29,906 nucleotides of DNA from SIG424 sp045546695 (GTDB lineage Bacteria; Bacillota; Clostridia; UBA1212; UBA1255): NCBI GenBank assembly GCA_045546695.1, contig JAZQDE010000021.1, positions 1 to 29,906 of the forward strand. The letters are read 5' to 3'. Every line of letters starts with the position of its first letter. The stretch's first letter is position 1. Shown here piece after piece: positions 1 through 7,958 of this stretch. The notes beneath the pieces were generated by a model. It searched no databases. It was not told where the DNA came from and saw nothing but the letters and a program-made list of their open reading frames with translations. Both the position numbers and the translations under genes were made by a program.

Positions 1-55
1 AACCGCCGACACGGGGATTTTCAGTCCCCTGCTCTACCAACTGAGCTATCTGGGC
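1..55 (-). tRNA. tRNA-Phe (GAA), 3' end cut by window edge
   Basis: On the reverse strand this reads as a tRNA 5' half. The acceptor strand is GCCCAGA, the D-arm is GCTCAGTTGGTAGAGC, and the anticodon stem GGGGA/TCCCC encloses a loop with anticodon GAA. The T-arm and acceptor 3' strand lie outside the window. It is the most distal of three tRNAs read leftward from one promoter. Confidence 0.95.
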
Positions 56-64
56 GAAAAAAAA

Positions 65-141
65 TGGCGACCCGGAAGGGGCTCGAACCCTCGACCTCTA
101 GCGTGACAGGCTAGCGTTCTAACCAACTGAACTACCGGGCC
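65..141 (-). tRNA. tRNA-Asp (GTC)
   Basis: A complete cloverleaf is visible on the reverse strand. Acceptor GGCCCGG pairs with CCGGGTC (one G-U), the anticodon arm carries GTC, and a standard GGTTCGAGCC T-loop region follows. The 3' CCA is encoded (bases 65-67). It lies between the Val and Phe tRNAs in a three-gene unit. Confidence 0.97.
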
Positions 142-148
142 GTATGGA

Positions 149-221
149 TGGGAGTTACAGGGATCGAACCTGTGACCCCCTGCTTGTAAGGCAGATGCTC
201 TCCCAGCTGAGCTAAACTCCC
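149..221 (-). tRNA. tRNA-Val (TAC)
   Basis: Reverse-strand cloverleaf with acceptor GGGAGTT/AACTCCC, anticodon TAC in a CTTACAA loop, and a GGTTCGATCC T-arm. After the discriminator A the genome reads TCCA rather than CCA, so the CCA end is probably added by tRNA nucleotidyltransferase. It is the first gene after the promoter at 284-312. Confidence 0.96.
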
Positions 222-283
222 ACATCCAACATTCTTCGCCGCGCCGACTTTGTCAGCTACCGTATCGTCAAGCGGCGAGTGTT

Positions 284-312
284 AGTATACAAAACGATAT
301 CGACTTTGTCAA
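284..312 (-). promoter_or_regulatory. sigma-A promoter of the tRNA-Val-Asp-Phe unit
   Basis: The reverse strand has a perfect -35 TTGACA (307-312), a 17-bp spacer and -10 TATACT (284-289). Transcription would start near 277, about 55 bases before tRNA-Val. The 11-mer around the -35 (CGACTTTGTCA at 301-311) is repeated at 245-255 in the leader. Confidence 0.88.
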
Positions 313-342
313 CACCTTTTTTTACTTTTTTAAAAAATTTTT

Positions 343-367
343 TCAGGCGGTTTTTAAGGCCGCCTGA
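343..367 (-). terminator. probable terminator after the TIM-barrel isomerase gene
   Basis: TCAGGCGG (343-350) pairs with CCGCCTGA (360-367) around a 9-base loop, just past the stop codon at 379. On the reverse strand the stem is followed by six A and then six T, a weaker tail than a canonical U-run. It also insulates the tRNA promoter. Confidence 0.65.
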
Positions 368-378
368 CGTGTAATTTT

Positions 379-1236
379 TTAGTTTTCTCTGATCACTTTA
401 TTCAGGAAATCAAACGCGATTCCGATGTCAACTTCAGGCTTTTCACCGGCCTCTCTTTCGATAGTCAGGAAGCCTTTGTATCCAATATCTTCCAGCGCCT
501 TAAGATATGCCGGGAAGTCAACGCTGCCTGTGCCGAGCGGAACCTCCTCAAAACATTTTACGCCTTGAAACTCCTCCGGTACCGGATGAAGAACGCCATA
601 AATATAGCACGGATCGATCTCAACGAGACGGTTACCGTCTTTTGCGTGTGTGTGAACAATATATTTTTGCAGATTGTAAACAGCCTGAACGGGGTCATCG
701 CCTGTAACCATGCGCAGGTTAGCAGGGTCGAGATTGACAGCCACGCCTGTAGAATGGAGTGAATCAAGAAAATCTTTGAGCACTGCTGACGTCTCAGGAC
801 CTGTTTCAATTGCAAAATGAGCATCTACGCTGTCTGCATAATTGGCAAGTTCAAAACATGCCTCCTGCATAATCTTATATCGCTCGTGATTTTTGTCCTC
901 CGGAACAACGCCGATATGTGTCGTAACGATATCTGTATTGAGGTCTTTTGCAAGGTCCACGATACGTTTTGACTTTTCAATGAGCATAGGGTTCAATTCT
1001 TTATTTCCAAAACCTCTGCCAAGGTCGCCACAAAGAGCCGAAAAAACAAGCCCCGCATCGTTTACTTCTTTAAGAAGCTCTCGTCTTGCATTTGCATCAA
1101 GATTTTCAGGCGAATTAATACCTTTTGTAGCGTACATCTGTATACCATCAGCACCCATTTGTGCCGCTTTTTTTATAGCAGTACTTCTGTCAGTCCTGAA
1201 AGATTCAAGAATAACACCTATAGGAAATTTATACAT
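379..1236 (-). CDS. sugar phosphate isomerase/epimerase family TIM-barrel protein
   Basis: The 285-residue protein is of the xylose-isomerase-like TIM barrel/AP endonuclease 2 superfamily. These enzymes isomerise or epimerise sugars with a divalent metal. The sequence shows the usual barrel strands, with metal-ligand-type segments HIGVVPE, AIETGPE, NLDPAN, HTHAKDG and a C-terminal TIEREAG. No signal peptide is present, so it is cytosolic. An in-frame GTG exists at 1248, but it overlaps the ribosome site. The ATG at 1236 has GGAGTGA eight bases upstream and is preferred. The gene is monocistronic, with its own promoter at 1273-1301 and a hairpin after the stop, and it diverges from the cyclo-ligase gene. 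The substrate cannot be told from sequence. Two more proteins of this fold are encoded in the sugar cluster at 16-22 kb. Confidence 0.88.
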   Translation of the reverse strand: MYKFPIGVILESFRTDRSTAIKKAAQMGADGIQMYATKGINSPENLDANARRELLKEVNDAGLVFSALCGDLGRGFGNKELNPMLIEKSKRIVDLAKDLNTDIVTTHIGVVPEDKNHERYKIMQEACFELANYADSVDAHFAIETGPETSAVLKDFLDSLHSTGVAVNLDPANLRMVTGDDPVQAVYNLQKYIVHTHAKDGNRLVEIDPCYIYGVLHPVPEEFQGVKCFEEVPLGTGSVDFPAYLKALEDIGYKGFLTIEREAGEKPEVDIGIAFDFLNKVIREN

Positions 1237-1272
1237 ATGTTTCGTCACTCCCTTTTGTTATAAACTTTTTTC

Positions 1273-1301
1273 ATTATACATTTTCCGTTGCCCCATTTCA
1301 A
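1273..1301 (-). promoter_or_regulatory. promoter of the TIM-barrel isomerase gene
   Basis: The reverse strand shows -35 TTGAAA (1296-1301), a 17-bp spacer and consensus -10 TATAAT (1273-1278). The start would fall near 1266, giving a 5' leader of about 30 bases. Its -35 lies inside the spacer of the divergent promoter at 1288-1316. Confidence 0.82.
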
Positions 1302-1316
1302 TATTTTTGATATTAT
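1288..1316 (+). promoter_or_regulatory. promoter of the 5-formyl-THF cyclo-ligase gene
   Basis: -35 TTGCCC (1288-1293), a 17-bp spacer and -10 TATTAT (1311-1316) give a start near 1323, 30 bases before the ATG. It interleaves with the divergent promoter at 1273-1301, so RNA polymerase cannot occupy both freely. Confidence 0.65.
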
Positions 1317-1352
1317 TTCATCTGCTATATATTTGTGCTTTGGAGCTACGCC

Positions 1353-1859
1353 ATGAAAAATTTTTTTGATATTCTGAATAATATTCCGGTTTTTGCGCAA
1401 GCTAAGGTCGTGATGTGTTACGTTTCAACAGAAAAAGAAACTGATACGCATTCACTTATCCAGAAACTTCTCGGCGCAGGTAAAAAAGTCGCAGTCCCGA
1501 AAACAGGTGAAAATTTTTCAATGGATTTCTATTTTATTGAAAATTTTTCAGATTTGGTTGACGGAAGATATGGCATTAAAGAGCCGGTTGCTTCAGACGA
1601 TACTTTTTTTGATCCTTGTGAAAAGCAGGAGACGCTTCCTGCAGTGATAGTCGTTCCCGGTGTGGAATTTGACGAAAAAAGGAACAGAAAAGGTCACGGT
1701 GTGGGATATTATGACAGATATTTTCACAGATATGGAGCAGAAAACTTTTTTAAGATTGCTCTGACTCACGACAGCCGCGTCCGGGAAGCTCTGGATAACG
1801 TTATGCCGCATGACGTTCCAATGGATCTTATTATAACGGAAAGCGGCAGAATGATTTGA
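1353..1859 (+). CDS. 5-formyltetrahydrofolate cyclo-ligase, short N-terminus
   Basis: Members of this family convert 5-formyl-THF to 5,10-methenyl-THF using ATP in the cytosol. The family signature GHGVGYYDRYF is at residues 114-124, with VVPGVEFDEKRNRKG just before it and DVPMDLIITE near the end. At 168 residues it is shorter than usual (about 180-200). It starts at the first beta-strand and lacks the basic N-terminal helix (K-x3-R type) that contacts ATP in characterised members. The ATG at 1353 has GGAG seven bases upstream. The GTG at 1335 would add only six residues, and an in-frame TGA at 1308 rules out a longer form. Activity may be altered or lost. The gene precedes csp-hslO. Confidence 0.85.
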   Translation: MKNFFDILNNIPVFAQAKVVMCYVSTEKETDTHSLIQKLLGAGKKVAVPKTGENFSMDFYFIENFSDLVDGRYGIKEPVASDDTFFDPCEKQETLPAVIVVPGVEFDEKRNRKGHGVGYYDRYFHRYGAENFFKIALTHDSRVREALDNVMPHDVPMDLIITESGRMI

Positions 1860-1884
1860 CGCTAAAATAAAAGTGTGTTACCCT
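1856..1884 (+). promoter_or_regulatory. probable promoter of csp-hslO
   Basis: -35 TTGACG (1856-1861) overlaps the cyclo-ligase stop codon. After a 17-bp spacer comes TACCCT (1879-1884), a weak -10 match. The start would be near 1891, before the AGG-rich ribosome site at 1901-1906. Confidence 0.5.
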
Positions 1885-1917
1885 ACATGGGCAATATTTT
1901 TGGAGGTTTTACAATAT

Positions 1918-2118
1918 ATGGAAACCGGTAAGGTGAAATGGTTCAACTCCGAAAAAGGTTTCGGTTTTATAGAAAGAGAAAGCGAAAATGATATTTTCGT
2001 TCACTATACATCAATTGTTTCAGAGGGCTTTAAGACCTTGCAGCCCGGACAGGCTGTTTCTTTCGATGTGGTAGACAGCATCAAAGGCCTGCAGGCAGCC
2101 AACGTAAAGGTTATTTGA
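1918..2118 (+). CDS. csp: cold-shock domain protein (CspA family)
   Basis: A 66-residue single cold-shock domain, an RNA/ssDNA chaperone acting in the cytosol. It begins METGKVKWFNSEKGFGFIE, so RNP1 (KGFGFIE) is intact, and RNP2 (DIFVHYTSI) follows at about residues 25-33. Length is normal for CspA/CspB proteins. The ATG is preceded by TGGAGG (1901-1906) with an 11-base gap. In-frame codons upstream to 1873 would make an unlikely extension. The stop lies 14 bases before the hslO ATG, so the two genes probably share a transcript. Confidence 0.95.
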   Translation: METGKVKWFNSEKGFGFIERESENDIFVHYTSIVSEGFKTLQPGQAVSFDVVDSIKGLQAANVKVI

Positions 2119-2132
2119 CAGGAGAGATACAA

Positions 2133-3017
2133 ATGGCAGAAGAGATTTTGGATTATGATTATATAACGACAGGCATTGCGGCAAACGGTACAGTCCGCGC
2201 TTTTGCTGCGCAGACTACGACTGTGGTAAATACTGCGCTTAAATGTCACATGACGTCCCCTACAGCTACAGCTGCACTCGGCAGATTACTTACAGCGGGC
2301 GTGCTGATGTCAAGCCAGCTGAAAAATGACAGTGACTCGCTTACGATTCAGTTCGACGGCAAAGGTCCGCTCGGCAGAATGATTGTCGTGTCAGATGCAC
2401 ACGCAAATGTAAGGGGCTTTGTGCGTAATCCTCACGCCGACCTTCCGCTTCGTGCCGACGGCAAACTTGATGTAGGCGGCCTTATCGGAAAGGGCTTCCT
2501 CGTTGTTACAAAGGATCTCGGCCTTAAAGAACCATATATTGGTACTGTACCGCTCGTGTCAGGCGAGATTGCAGAAGACCTCGCACAGTATTTCTTGACG
2601 TCAGAGCAGGTGCCCTCTGTTGTTTCTCTGGGCGTTCTCGTAGCTCCCTCACCAAGAGCAAAGCTCGGTTATAAAGTACATAAAGCCGGTGGCTTCATGA
2701 TTCAGGTAATGCCCGGCGCATCAGACGACCTTATCGCCGACTTAGAAACACGCGTGGCAATGTATCCACCTGTTACGACTCTGCTGGCAGCAGGGGCCAC
2801 ACCATCTGATATTCTCCATGACTTCCTTGGCTCCTACGGCCTTGAAGTCATGGATACACATCCATGTAAATTCGCATGTTCTTGTTCAAGAAGCCGCATG
2901 AAAAGTGCCCTTAAGATGCTCGACCGCAAGGAAATTGACGAAATGCTTGCGCAAGACGGGCAGATTGAAATATGCTGCCATTTCTGCAACAAGAAATACA
3001 TATTCACTGACCTATAA
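2133..3017 (+). CDS. hslO: redox-regulated chaperone Hsp33
   Basis: Hsp33 is a cytosolic holdase activated by oxidation. Reduced protein binds zinc through four cysteines. Disulfide formation unfolds the C-terminal part and exposes the client-binding surface. All four zinc cysteines are present as C249-S-C251 and C282-HF-C285, with an extra C245 and C281 next to them. Length (294 residues) and full N-terminal fold, including the RGFVRNP strand region, match the family. The ATG at 2133 follows AGGAGAG with a 6-base gap. The TTG at 2115 overlaps the csp stop and is rejected. It is cotranscribed with csp and ends in the strong hairpin at 3039-3073. Confidence 0.96.
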   Translation: MAEEILDYDYITTGIAANGTVRAFAAQTTTVVNTALKCHMTSPTATAALGRLLTAGVLMSSQLKNDSDSLTIQFDGKGPLGRMIVVSDAHANVRGFVRNPHADLPLRADGKLDVGGLIGKGFLVVTKDLGLKEPYIGTVPLVSGEIAEDLAQYFLTSEQVPSVVSLGVLVAPSPRAKLGYKVHKAGGFMIQVMPGASDDLIADLETRVAMYPPVTTLLAAGATPSDILHDFLGSYGLEVMDTHPCKFACSCSRSRMKSALKMLDRKEIDEMLAQDGQIEICCHFCNKKYIFTDL

Positions 3018-3028
3018 TTTATCTGTTC

Positions 3029-3802
3029 TTAGTTTTTCACAGCCGCGAAGTAAATTCTGCGGCTGTCTTTTTTTACCGCATCAAAATCTGTATTATCGTA
3101 CATCTGTACCTGTGAAAAGCCTGCCTGAGCAAGTGCCTTCTGAATCGTTCTGAGGCTCCACACTTTTTCCGTTATATAGTCGTCTGTCCTGATATACGTT
3201 TCGTTTCCTTTTTTGTTGCCTGTATATTCAAAATATGAAATGCTGTATCTGCATATGCGTTTTGCGGGGTCATACTGTCCTATCCAGAAGCAACTTCCCC
3301 AGTCATAATCTTCAAAAAAGCACTTCTGGCTTGTCATTTCTGCAAAATGAGCGTCTGTAAGCACGTCAAAAATGAGTACTCCGCCCGGATCTAAAAAGTT
3401 ATGTGCTTTGTCAAAAAACTGTTGTAATTGTCTGCTGTTTGTTATGTGATTGACTGAATCTGTCATACACGTTATCGCTGCAATACTGCCAAATAAATCC
3501 ATTTCACACATATCCTGACAGATGAAAAGAATAGGGTCTTTTGCGCAAATAGTCCTTGCAATATCAAGCATATCATCTGAAATATCAAGGCCTATCATAT
3601 CATAGCCGGCATTATAAAGGCTCTTTGTAAGACGCCCACTGCCGCATGCACAATCAAGAACAATCGGCTTTTCATTCTTTTCTTCATATATACGATAGCT
3701 GTCTGCCTGCCTTATTATGGTATCTGCAAAACGGGTAAGCTTTGCAAAGTAATCATCTGTATCAATTGATTTGTCATAAAAGCATGAAATGTGATTATAC
3801 AT
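3029..3802 (-). CDS. class I SAM-dependent methyltransferase
   Basis: A 257-residue Rossmann-fold methyltransferase. Motif I (VLDCACGSGRLT, residues 48-59) binds S-adenosylmethionine. The acidic strand-2 end is GLDISDDML (71-79), and PGGVLIFDV marks the post-motif strand. No substrate-specific domain is recognisable, so the target (small molecule or other) is unknown. The ATG is 2 bases past the stop of the S41 protease gene, making it the last gene of the regulator-ftsEX-protease operon. Its 3' end encodes the hslO terminator. No clear terminator of its own follows. Confidence 0.88.
   Translation of the reverse strand: MYNHISCFYDKSIDTDDYFAKLTRFADTIIRQADSYRIYEEKNEKPIVLDCACGSGRLTKSLYNAGYDMIGLDISDDMLDIARTICAKDPILFICQDMCEMDLFGSIAAITCMTDSVNHITNSRQLQQFFDKAHNFLDPGGVLIFDVLTDAHFAEMTSQKCFFEDYDWGSCFWIGQYDPAKRICRYSISYFEYTGNKKGNETYIRTDDYITEKVWSLRTIQKALAQAGFSQVQMYDNTDFDAVKKDSRRIYFAAVKN
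3039..3073 (+). terminator. intrinsic terminator of csp-hslO, inside the convergent gene
   Basis: ACAGCCGC (3039-3046) pairs with GCGGCTGT (3059-3066), followed by a T-rich tail CTTTTTTT. It lies 22 bases past the hslO stop and within the last codons of the convergent methyltransferase gene. On the other strand no U-run follows, so it acts only rightward. Confidence 0.9.
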
Positions 3803-3804
3803 GA

Positions 3805-5073
3805 TTATTTTTTCAGCTCCTCTATTGCTCTTTGAAGTTGCAGATCATCTTCAAACGGAATATCGTCAAGTGCGGCATTTTTGTATTCTTCGCCGAGCTC
3901 TACAACTATATCCGGTGTAATGCCCACGCCGTGAATGCATGCACCTGACGGTGTAAAATATCTTGCGATAGTAAACGTTATACCGCTGTCATCATCAAAT
4001 GAAAAAGTAACCTGACCAACACCCTTACCATACGTTTTTGTACCGATAATCGTGCCTTTTTTGAAGTCCTTGAAAGCTCCTGTCACATATTCCGATGCAC
4101 TCGCTGAATTTTCATTTACAAGAAGTACAACCGGGACTTCAATCTCATTGGCATCCGATGTGGTCCTGCTTATTTCGTTTCCATTTTTATCTTCGCTGTA
4201 TGCTATCGTGCCCTCGGGGAGTATTGTGTCAGCAACAATAGTTGCCTGATTTTCATATCCGCCCGGATTGTTGCGCAGGTCTATAATCAGGCCCTTGCAC
4301 TGTGAATCACATTCAGTCTCTACTGCTTTTTTGAATTCTTCACCGGTATCACTGTCAAACTGCGTTATTCTGATATATCTGATACCATCACCCATGTCTT
4401 TGGTCGTGACGCTTGTGCTTGTAATCTCTGCTGCGGTGACCTCGACTTCTTTTGTGCTGCCATCACTTTTCACAAGCGTAAGCTTGCTTGTTACGCCGAC
4501 TACACCAAGTGCCTGGTCCAGCATCTCATCAGTGTACTCAAGAACATTGATATCATTAATTTTTGTAATGATATCACCTGCCTCAACGCCTGCTTCTTTT
4601 GCAGGAGAAGACACCTCTACGTTTATCACGCTGAATCCTTTATCTGTTACCTGATACGATATTCCGATACCTGAATACGCACCTACAAGCGTGTTCATAT
4701 ACCCTTCCAGCATACCCGGCGCCAGATAATTGGTGTATGGATCTTCGAGTGACATTACAAGTCCTGTAATCGCACCTTCTATAAGATCGTTAATCTCGTA
4801 GTCGAAATAATAGTATTCATTGATAAGATCGAGTACTGTCTGAAGTTTTTCAATCTTATACGGGTCGAGTTCTTCGCCTTTAAACGCCACTTTGTTTTTA
4901 CCAAGCATGCCGTTGTATATCACTTTATCTGTGAAAACATACGTTGACAGCATCGTGACAATAATAACAAGAACAAGGCCCATAATAAACAGGCCTTTAT
5001 CCATTACAATATTCTTGTTCTTCCTGCGTTCCGGCTTATTATTGTCGGATTCAAAATAATAGTTTTCTTCCAT
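3805..5073 (-). CDS. S41 family C-terminal processing peptidase (CtpA/Prc-like)
   Basis: A 422-residue membrane-anchored serine protease that trims the C-termini of exported proteins. It has one membrane segment at about residues 28-48, with a short cytosolic N-terminus. The family N-terminal helices end in DPYTNYL, a PDZ domain covers about 120-205, and the S41 domain about 225-390. The Ser/Lys dyad is visible as S325 in NSASASE and K350 in GKGVGQ, spaced 25 residues as in the family. The gene is 23 bases after ftsX, the usual place for ctpA in Clostridia, and suggests a role in envelope remodelling. AGGAG lies 12 bases before the ATG. Confidence 0.95.
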   Translation of the reverse strand: MEENYYFESDNNKPERRKNKNIVMDKGLFIMGLVLVIIVTMLSTYVFTDKVIYNGMLGKNKVAFKGEELDPYKIEKLQTVLDLINEYYYFDYEINDLIEGAITGLVMSLEDPYTNYLAPGMLEGYMNTLVGAYSGIGISYQVTDKGFSVINVEVSSPAKEAGVEAGDIITKINDINVLEYTDEMLDQALGVVGVTSKLTLVKSDGSTKEVEVTAAEITSTSVTTKDMGDGIRYIRITQFDSDTGEEFKKAVETECDSQCKGLIIDLRNNPGGYENQATIVADTILPEGTIAYSEDKNGNEISRTTSDANEIEVPVVLLVNENSASASEYVTGAFKDFKKGTIIGTKTYGKGVGQVTFSFDDDSGITFTIARYFTPSGACIHGVGITPDIVVELGEEYKNAALDDIPFEDDLQLQRAIEELKK

Positions 5074-5096
5074 GTCCAGGTTTTTCTCCTGTTTTA

Positions 5097-6029
5097 TTAA
5101 TATTTGATATGCTTTCTGGTTGCTGAAATAGCCGATAAAACGCCCACCAACACAGCAGCCAATAAAAATATCATAAACATTTTATCGCTATACACGCCGA
5201 TAGGTTCGAGACTGATAAAGCTCATTACAGAGGCTCCCTGAGATGCTACGTAATTGTATATATAAATATATACACCTCTTACAGAGAAAAATGCCGCAAG
5301 AGAACCAATAAGTCCTATGAGCAGACCTTCTATCAGGAACGGTCCCGTCATGTAGCTGCGCGAGGCACCTATATGCTTCATTATGTCCAATTCTTCTTTT
5401 CTGGAGTCAACAGTCAATCTGATTGTGTTGATAGACAACATTATTGATAAAAATCCGAGAATAATCATAGCTGCATAACTACCAAAATTTACCCAGAATT
5501 GAATATCCGAAAAGTATTCGTAAATAGACAGGTTGTCTGTAACGTCATATACGCCCGGTACAGTCCGTGCTGCCTCTACAAAAGATTCTACATCTTCTGT
5601 TGTTTTAAGCGTGATTACAAACGAAACGAACATGGATTCTATGTATGGCGCAACCTCTTCTTCGTTATCATCTGTAGGAACAAGGAATCCTGCAGACTCA
5701 CCAAACATATCAAGTGCTTTTTCATAGTTTTCTCTCTTGGAAATAGTCTTTACTCCATCAATTCTGTCCGGAGCAACTTCTATAAGTGATGCCAGCACTG
5801 TCACGGCAGCTTCGTCTGATATGCTGTCGTCACAGTCTATAGTAATAACTCTTTGCTCACTCATGTTTTCAAGGATATTACTCAGGCCAACAGACGTAAG
5901 TGCCAGGCATCCCATGATGAAAAGAGATACGAATATAACGAAAGTAGATGACAAGAAGTTGTAGCAATGCTTGAATGTATTTGCAAAACCTTGTTTGATT
6001 ATGTAAATTAAGATTCTGATTTTATTCAT
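5097..6029 (-). CDS. ftsX: cell division permease-like protein FtsX
   Basis: A 310-residue membrane protein with one N-terminal helix (about 25-47), a large extracytoplasmic domain (about 48-180) and three C-terminal helices (about 183-205, 232-254, 283-303), the FtsX topology. With FtsE it forms an ABC-type signalling complex that activates peptidoglycan hydrolases rather than transporting. The cytosolic loop RKEELDIMKHIGASRSYM, which couples to FtsE, is present. The start overlaps the ftsE stop as ATGA, and GGAGG lies nine bases upstream. In many Clostridia an M23 peptidase gene sits between ftsX and ctpA; here there is none. Confidence 0.96.
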   Translation of the reverse strand: MNKIRILIYIIKQGFANTFKHCYNFLSSTFVIFVSLFIMGCLALTSVGLSNILENMSEQRVITIDCDDSISDEAAVTVLASLIEVAPDRIDGVKTISKRENYEKALDMFGESAGFLVPTDDNEEEVAPYIESMFVSFVITLKTTEDVESFVEAARTVPGVYDVTDNLSIYEYFSDIQFWVNFGSYAAMIILGFLSIMLSINTIRLTVDSRKEELDIMKHIGASRSYMTGPFLIEGLLIGLIGSLAAFFSVRGVYIYIYNYVASQGASVMSFISLEPIGVYSDKMFMIFLLAAVLVGVLSAISATRKHIKY

Positions 6030-6781
6030 ACGTTTTCGCCTCCTTCTTCGTCTTCGTGAGTACTGAAAGGAGTCTCGTCTATCGGTACGTCGCTTATATC
6101 ATGACCGTGGTCAAGCTTGATTATTCGCTTGTCATATTCCTTAACAAGACTACGCTCGTGTGTCGCTATAAGCACAGTTGTTCCTCTGCTGTTTATCATC
6201 ATGAGCATGTCCATAATCTCCTTTGAGTTTGCAGGATCAAGGTTACCTGTCGGCTCGTCTGCAATCAGAATCTCAGGACCATTTACAATAGCCCTCGCGA
6301 GGGCAACTCTTTGTTGTTCGCCGCCGGATAATCTGAGAGGATATTCGTTTTTCTTTGCGGTAAGTCCCATTAACTCCAGGGCCGCAAGGACACGCTCGTT
6401 TATTTCAGAACGACGCATGCCGAGAATCTCAACCGCAAAAGCAACGTTTTCATAGACAGTTCTGTTCTTCAGAAGCTTGAAATCCTGGAAAACTACGCCA
6501 ATATTTCTTTTATACTTCTGAATACCACCACGTCTGATTTTATGTAAAAATCTGGAGTTTACGATTATTCTGCCGGAAGTAGGCTTTTCTTCTTTCATGA
6601 TAAGCTTAATCAGCGTAGATTTACCTGCACCGCTCGATCCCATCAGGAAAACAAATTCACCTTTTTCTATTTCAAAAGATAAATTCTTTATTGCTTCTAC
6701 TCCATTAGAATATTTTTTTGAAACATTGTCGAAGAATATCATATTCTTCTTGATTTGTGTTTTTTTCTCGTTTGTATCCAT
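6026..6781 (-). CDS. ftsE: cell division ATP-binding protein FtsE
   Basis: A 251-residue ABC ATPase. It shows Walker A GSSGAGKST (48-56), Q-loop VVFQDF (97-102), signature LSGGEQQR (151-158), Walker B ILIADEP (171-177) and H-loop ATHE. It powers FtsX signalling to cell-wall hydrolases at the septum or side wall. An N-terminal extension of about 13 residues and an acidic C-terminal tail (HEDEEGGENV) go beyond the minimal FtsE. AGAGGT sits five bases before the ATG. The gene starts 10 bases after the regulator gene. Confidence 0.97.
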   Translation of the reverse strand: MDTNEKKTQIKKNMIFFDNVSKKYSNGVEAIKNLSFEIEKGEFVFLMGSSGAGKSTLIKLIMKEEKPTSGRIIVNSRFLHKIRRGGIQKYKRNIGVVFQDFKLLKNRTVYENVAFAVEILGMRRSEINERVLAALELMGLTAKKNEYPLRLSGGEQQRVALARAIVNGPEILIADEPTGNLDPANSKEIMDMLMMINSRGTTVLIATHERSLVKEYDKRIIKLDHGHDISDVPIDETPFSTHEDEEGGENV

Positions 6782-6791
6782 TTTATACCTC

Positions 6792-7901
6792 TTATTTTTC
6801 CAGGTACTGCAACATTCTCATTGCCACGTCAATCTGCATAGCTGTAGCGAATTTTGTGCAGTCAAGATTTGTCATTTTGTTAAATTTTTCCAGTCTGTAC
6901 ATCAATGTGTTACGATGTATATACAAAGCCCTGGATGCCTCGCTCACATTAAGATTATTCATCAGAAAAGCATGAACTGTACTCAATAATTCCCTTGAAG
7001 ATTTGTCTCTTAAAAATGATTCTCCGAAAAGCTCGTTTATATATGCTCTTGCAGCATCCTTAGGAATGGAGAAAATCATTTTCTCAAGACCGAGTCGTGA
7101 ATATACGAAACATTTACTTCTGAGTTCAAAAATCTTGCCTATTGACGTAGCCTTCACTGCTTCTTCATACGAAACAGATATATCCATAATGTCTCCTACC
7201 GGGGATCCGGCAGAAACGTATACGTCTGTCATTGCTTCAGAAAGCATAGTGTCGTGTATTGTATCTGCATATTGAATAATGTCGTCATATGTATTATCGT
7301 TGTCCAACGTACAAATAATAGCAGTCTGGTTATTATCGATATTTACAACGATAAACCCTCTGTCAGCAAAGAATACACTTTGAATCGCTGTGCTGATATC
7401 ATTCTCATCTACATTGTGATTTTTATCTGCGTTAACTCTTGTAACAAGAAGTACCGCAAAAAACGTCCCTTCTTTAGTATGTTCTGCGTATGCTTCTCGT
7501 ACCTGATGTGTAGAAACCGAATGCCTTCCATCAATCATAAGCTTTCTGAATAATTGCATAAAATTCTTTGAGCTTTGCTGTTCTCCGCACAAAAAGGCAA
7601 AAGCAGCAATTTTAAGAATTCTCTTCGCTTGTTCATGTGTGCCAATATCATCTGTATTGATAAAAATATAATACGTTTCATCACTATTTGTAAAAAGCTC
7701 ATAAAAAGCAAATTTATCGGCAGTGAAAAACTGCGCGTCAGGTGTATCCTCCTGAGCAGACAGAAACAATCCGACAATATCGTCTGATATTCCCTGCTCA
7801 CTAAGGAACTCAACATTTCCGATGTCACTTATAACACCGAAAGGTACATCAATATATTCCGAAAGACGTTTCAATTGGTTTTTATTCGTATTATTAAGCA
7901 C
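6792..7901 (-). CDS. PucR/CdaR-type transcriptional regulator
   Basis: A 369-residue protein. The N-terminal sensor region (about 1-130) is unassigned, and the middle (about 150-265) looks like the GGDEF-like domain of CdaR regulators. The C-terminal PucR helix-turn-helix is at about 305-369, with NNLNVSEASRALYIHRNTLMYR cut across the recognition helix and a typical LDCTKFATAMQIDVAMRML end. The start is GTG at 7901 with GGGTGG nine bases upstream. It heads an operon with ftsE 10 bases downstream, so it may control the division/envelope genes or itself. The ligand is unknown. Confidence 0.85.
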   Translation of the reverse strand: MLNNTNKNQLKRLSEYIDVPFGVISDIGNVEFLSEQGISDDIVGLFLSAQEDTPDAQFFTADKFAFYELFTNSDETYYIFINTDDIGTHEQAKRILKIAAFAFLCGEQQSSKNFMQLFRKLMIDGRHSVSTHQVREAYAEHTKEGTFFAVLLVTRVNADKNHNVDENDISTAIQSVFFADRGFIVVNIDNNQTAIICTLDNDNTYDDIIQYADTIHDTMLSEAMTDVYVSAGSPVGDIMDISVSYEEAVKATSIGKIFELRSKCFVYSRLGLEKMIFSIPKDAARAYINELFGESFLRDKSSRELLSTVHAFLMNNLNVSEASRALYIHRNTLMYRLEKFNKMTNLDCTKFATAMQIDVAMRMLQYLEK

Positions 7902-7958
7902 CTTTGAAGACCACCCTTATATTTTTATTTTTGCGTTCACACAATAAGCACACTTTTC

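Noticed and set aside
893..1369. 158-codon rightward frame running over the isomerase gene into the folate gene
   Set aside because: Antisense to a supported gene and crosses two divergent promoters.
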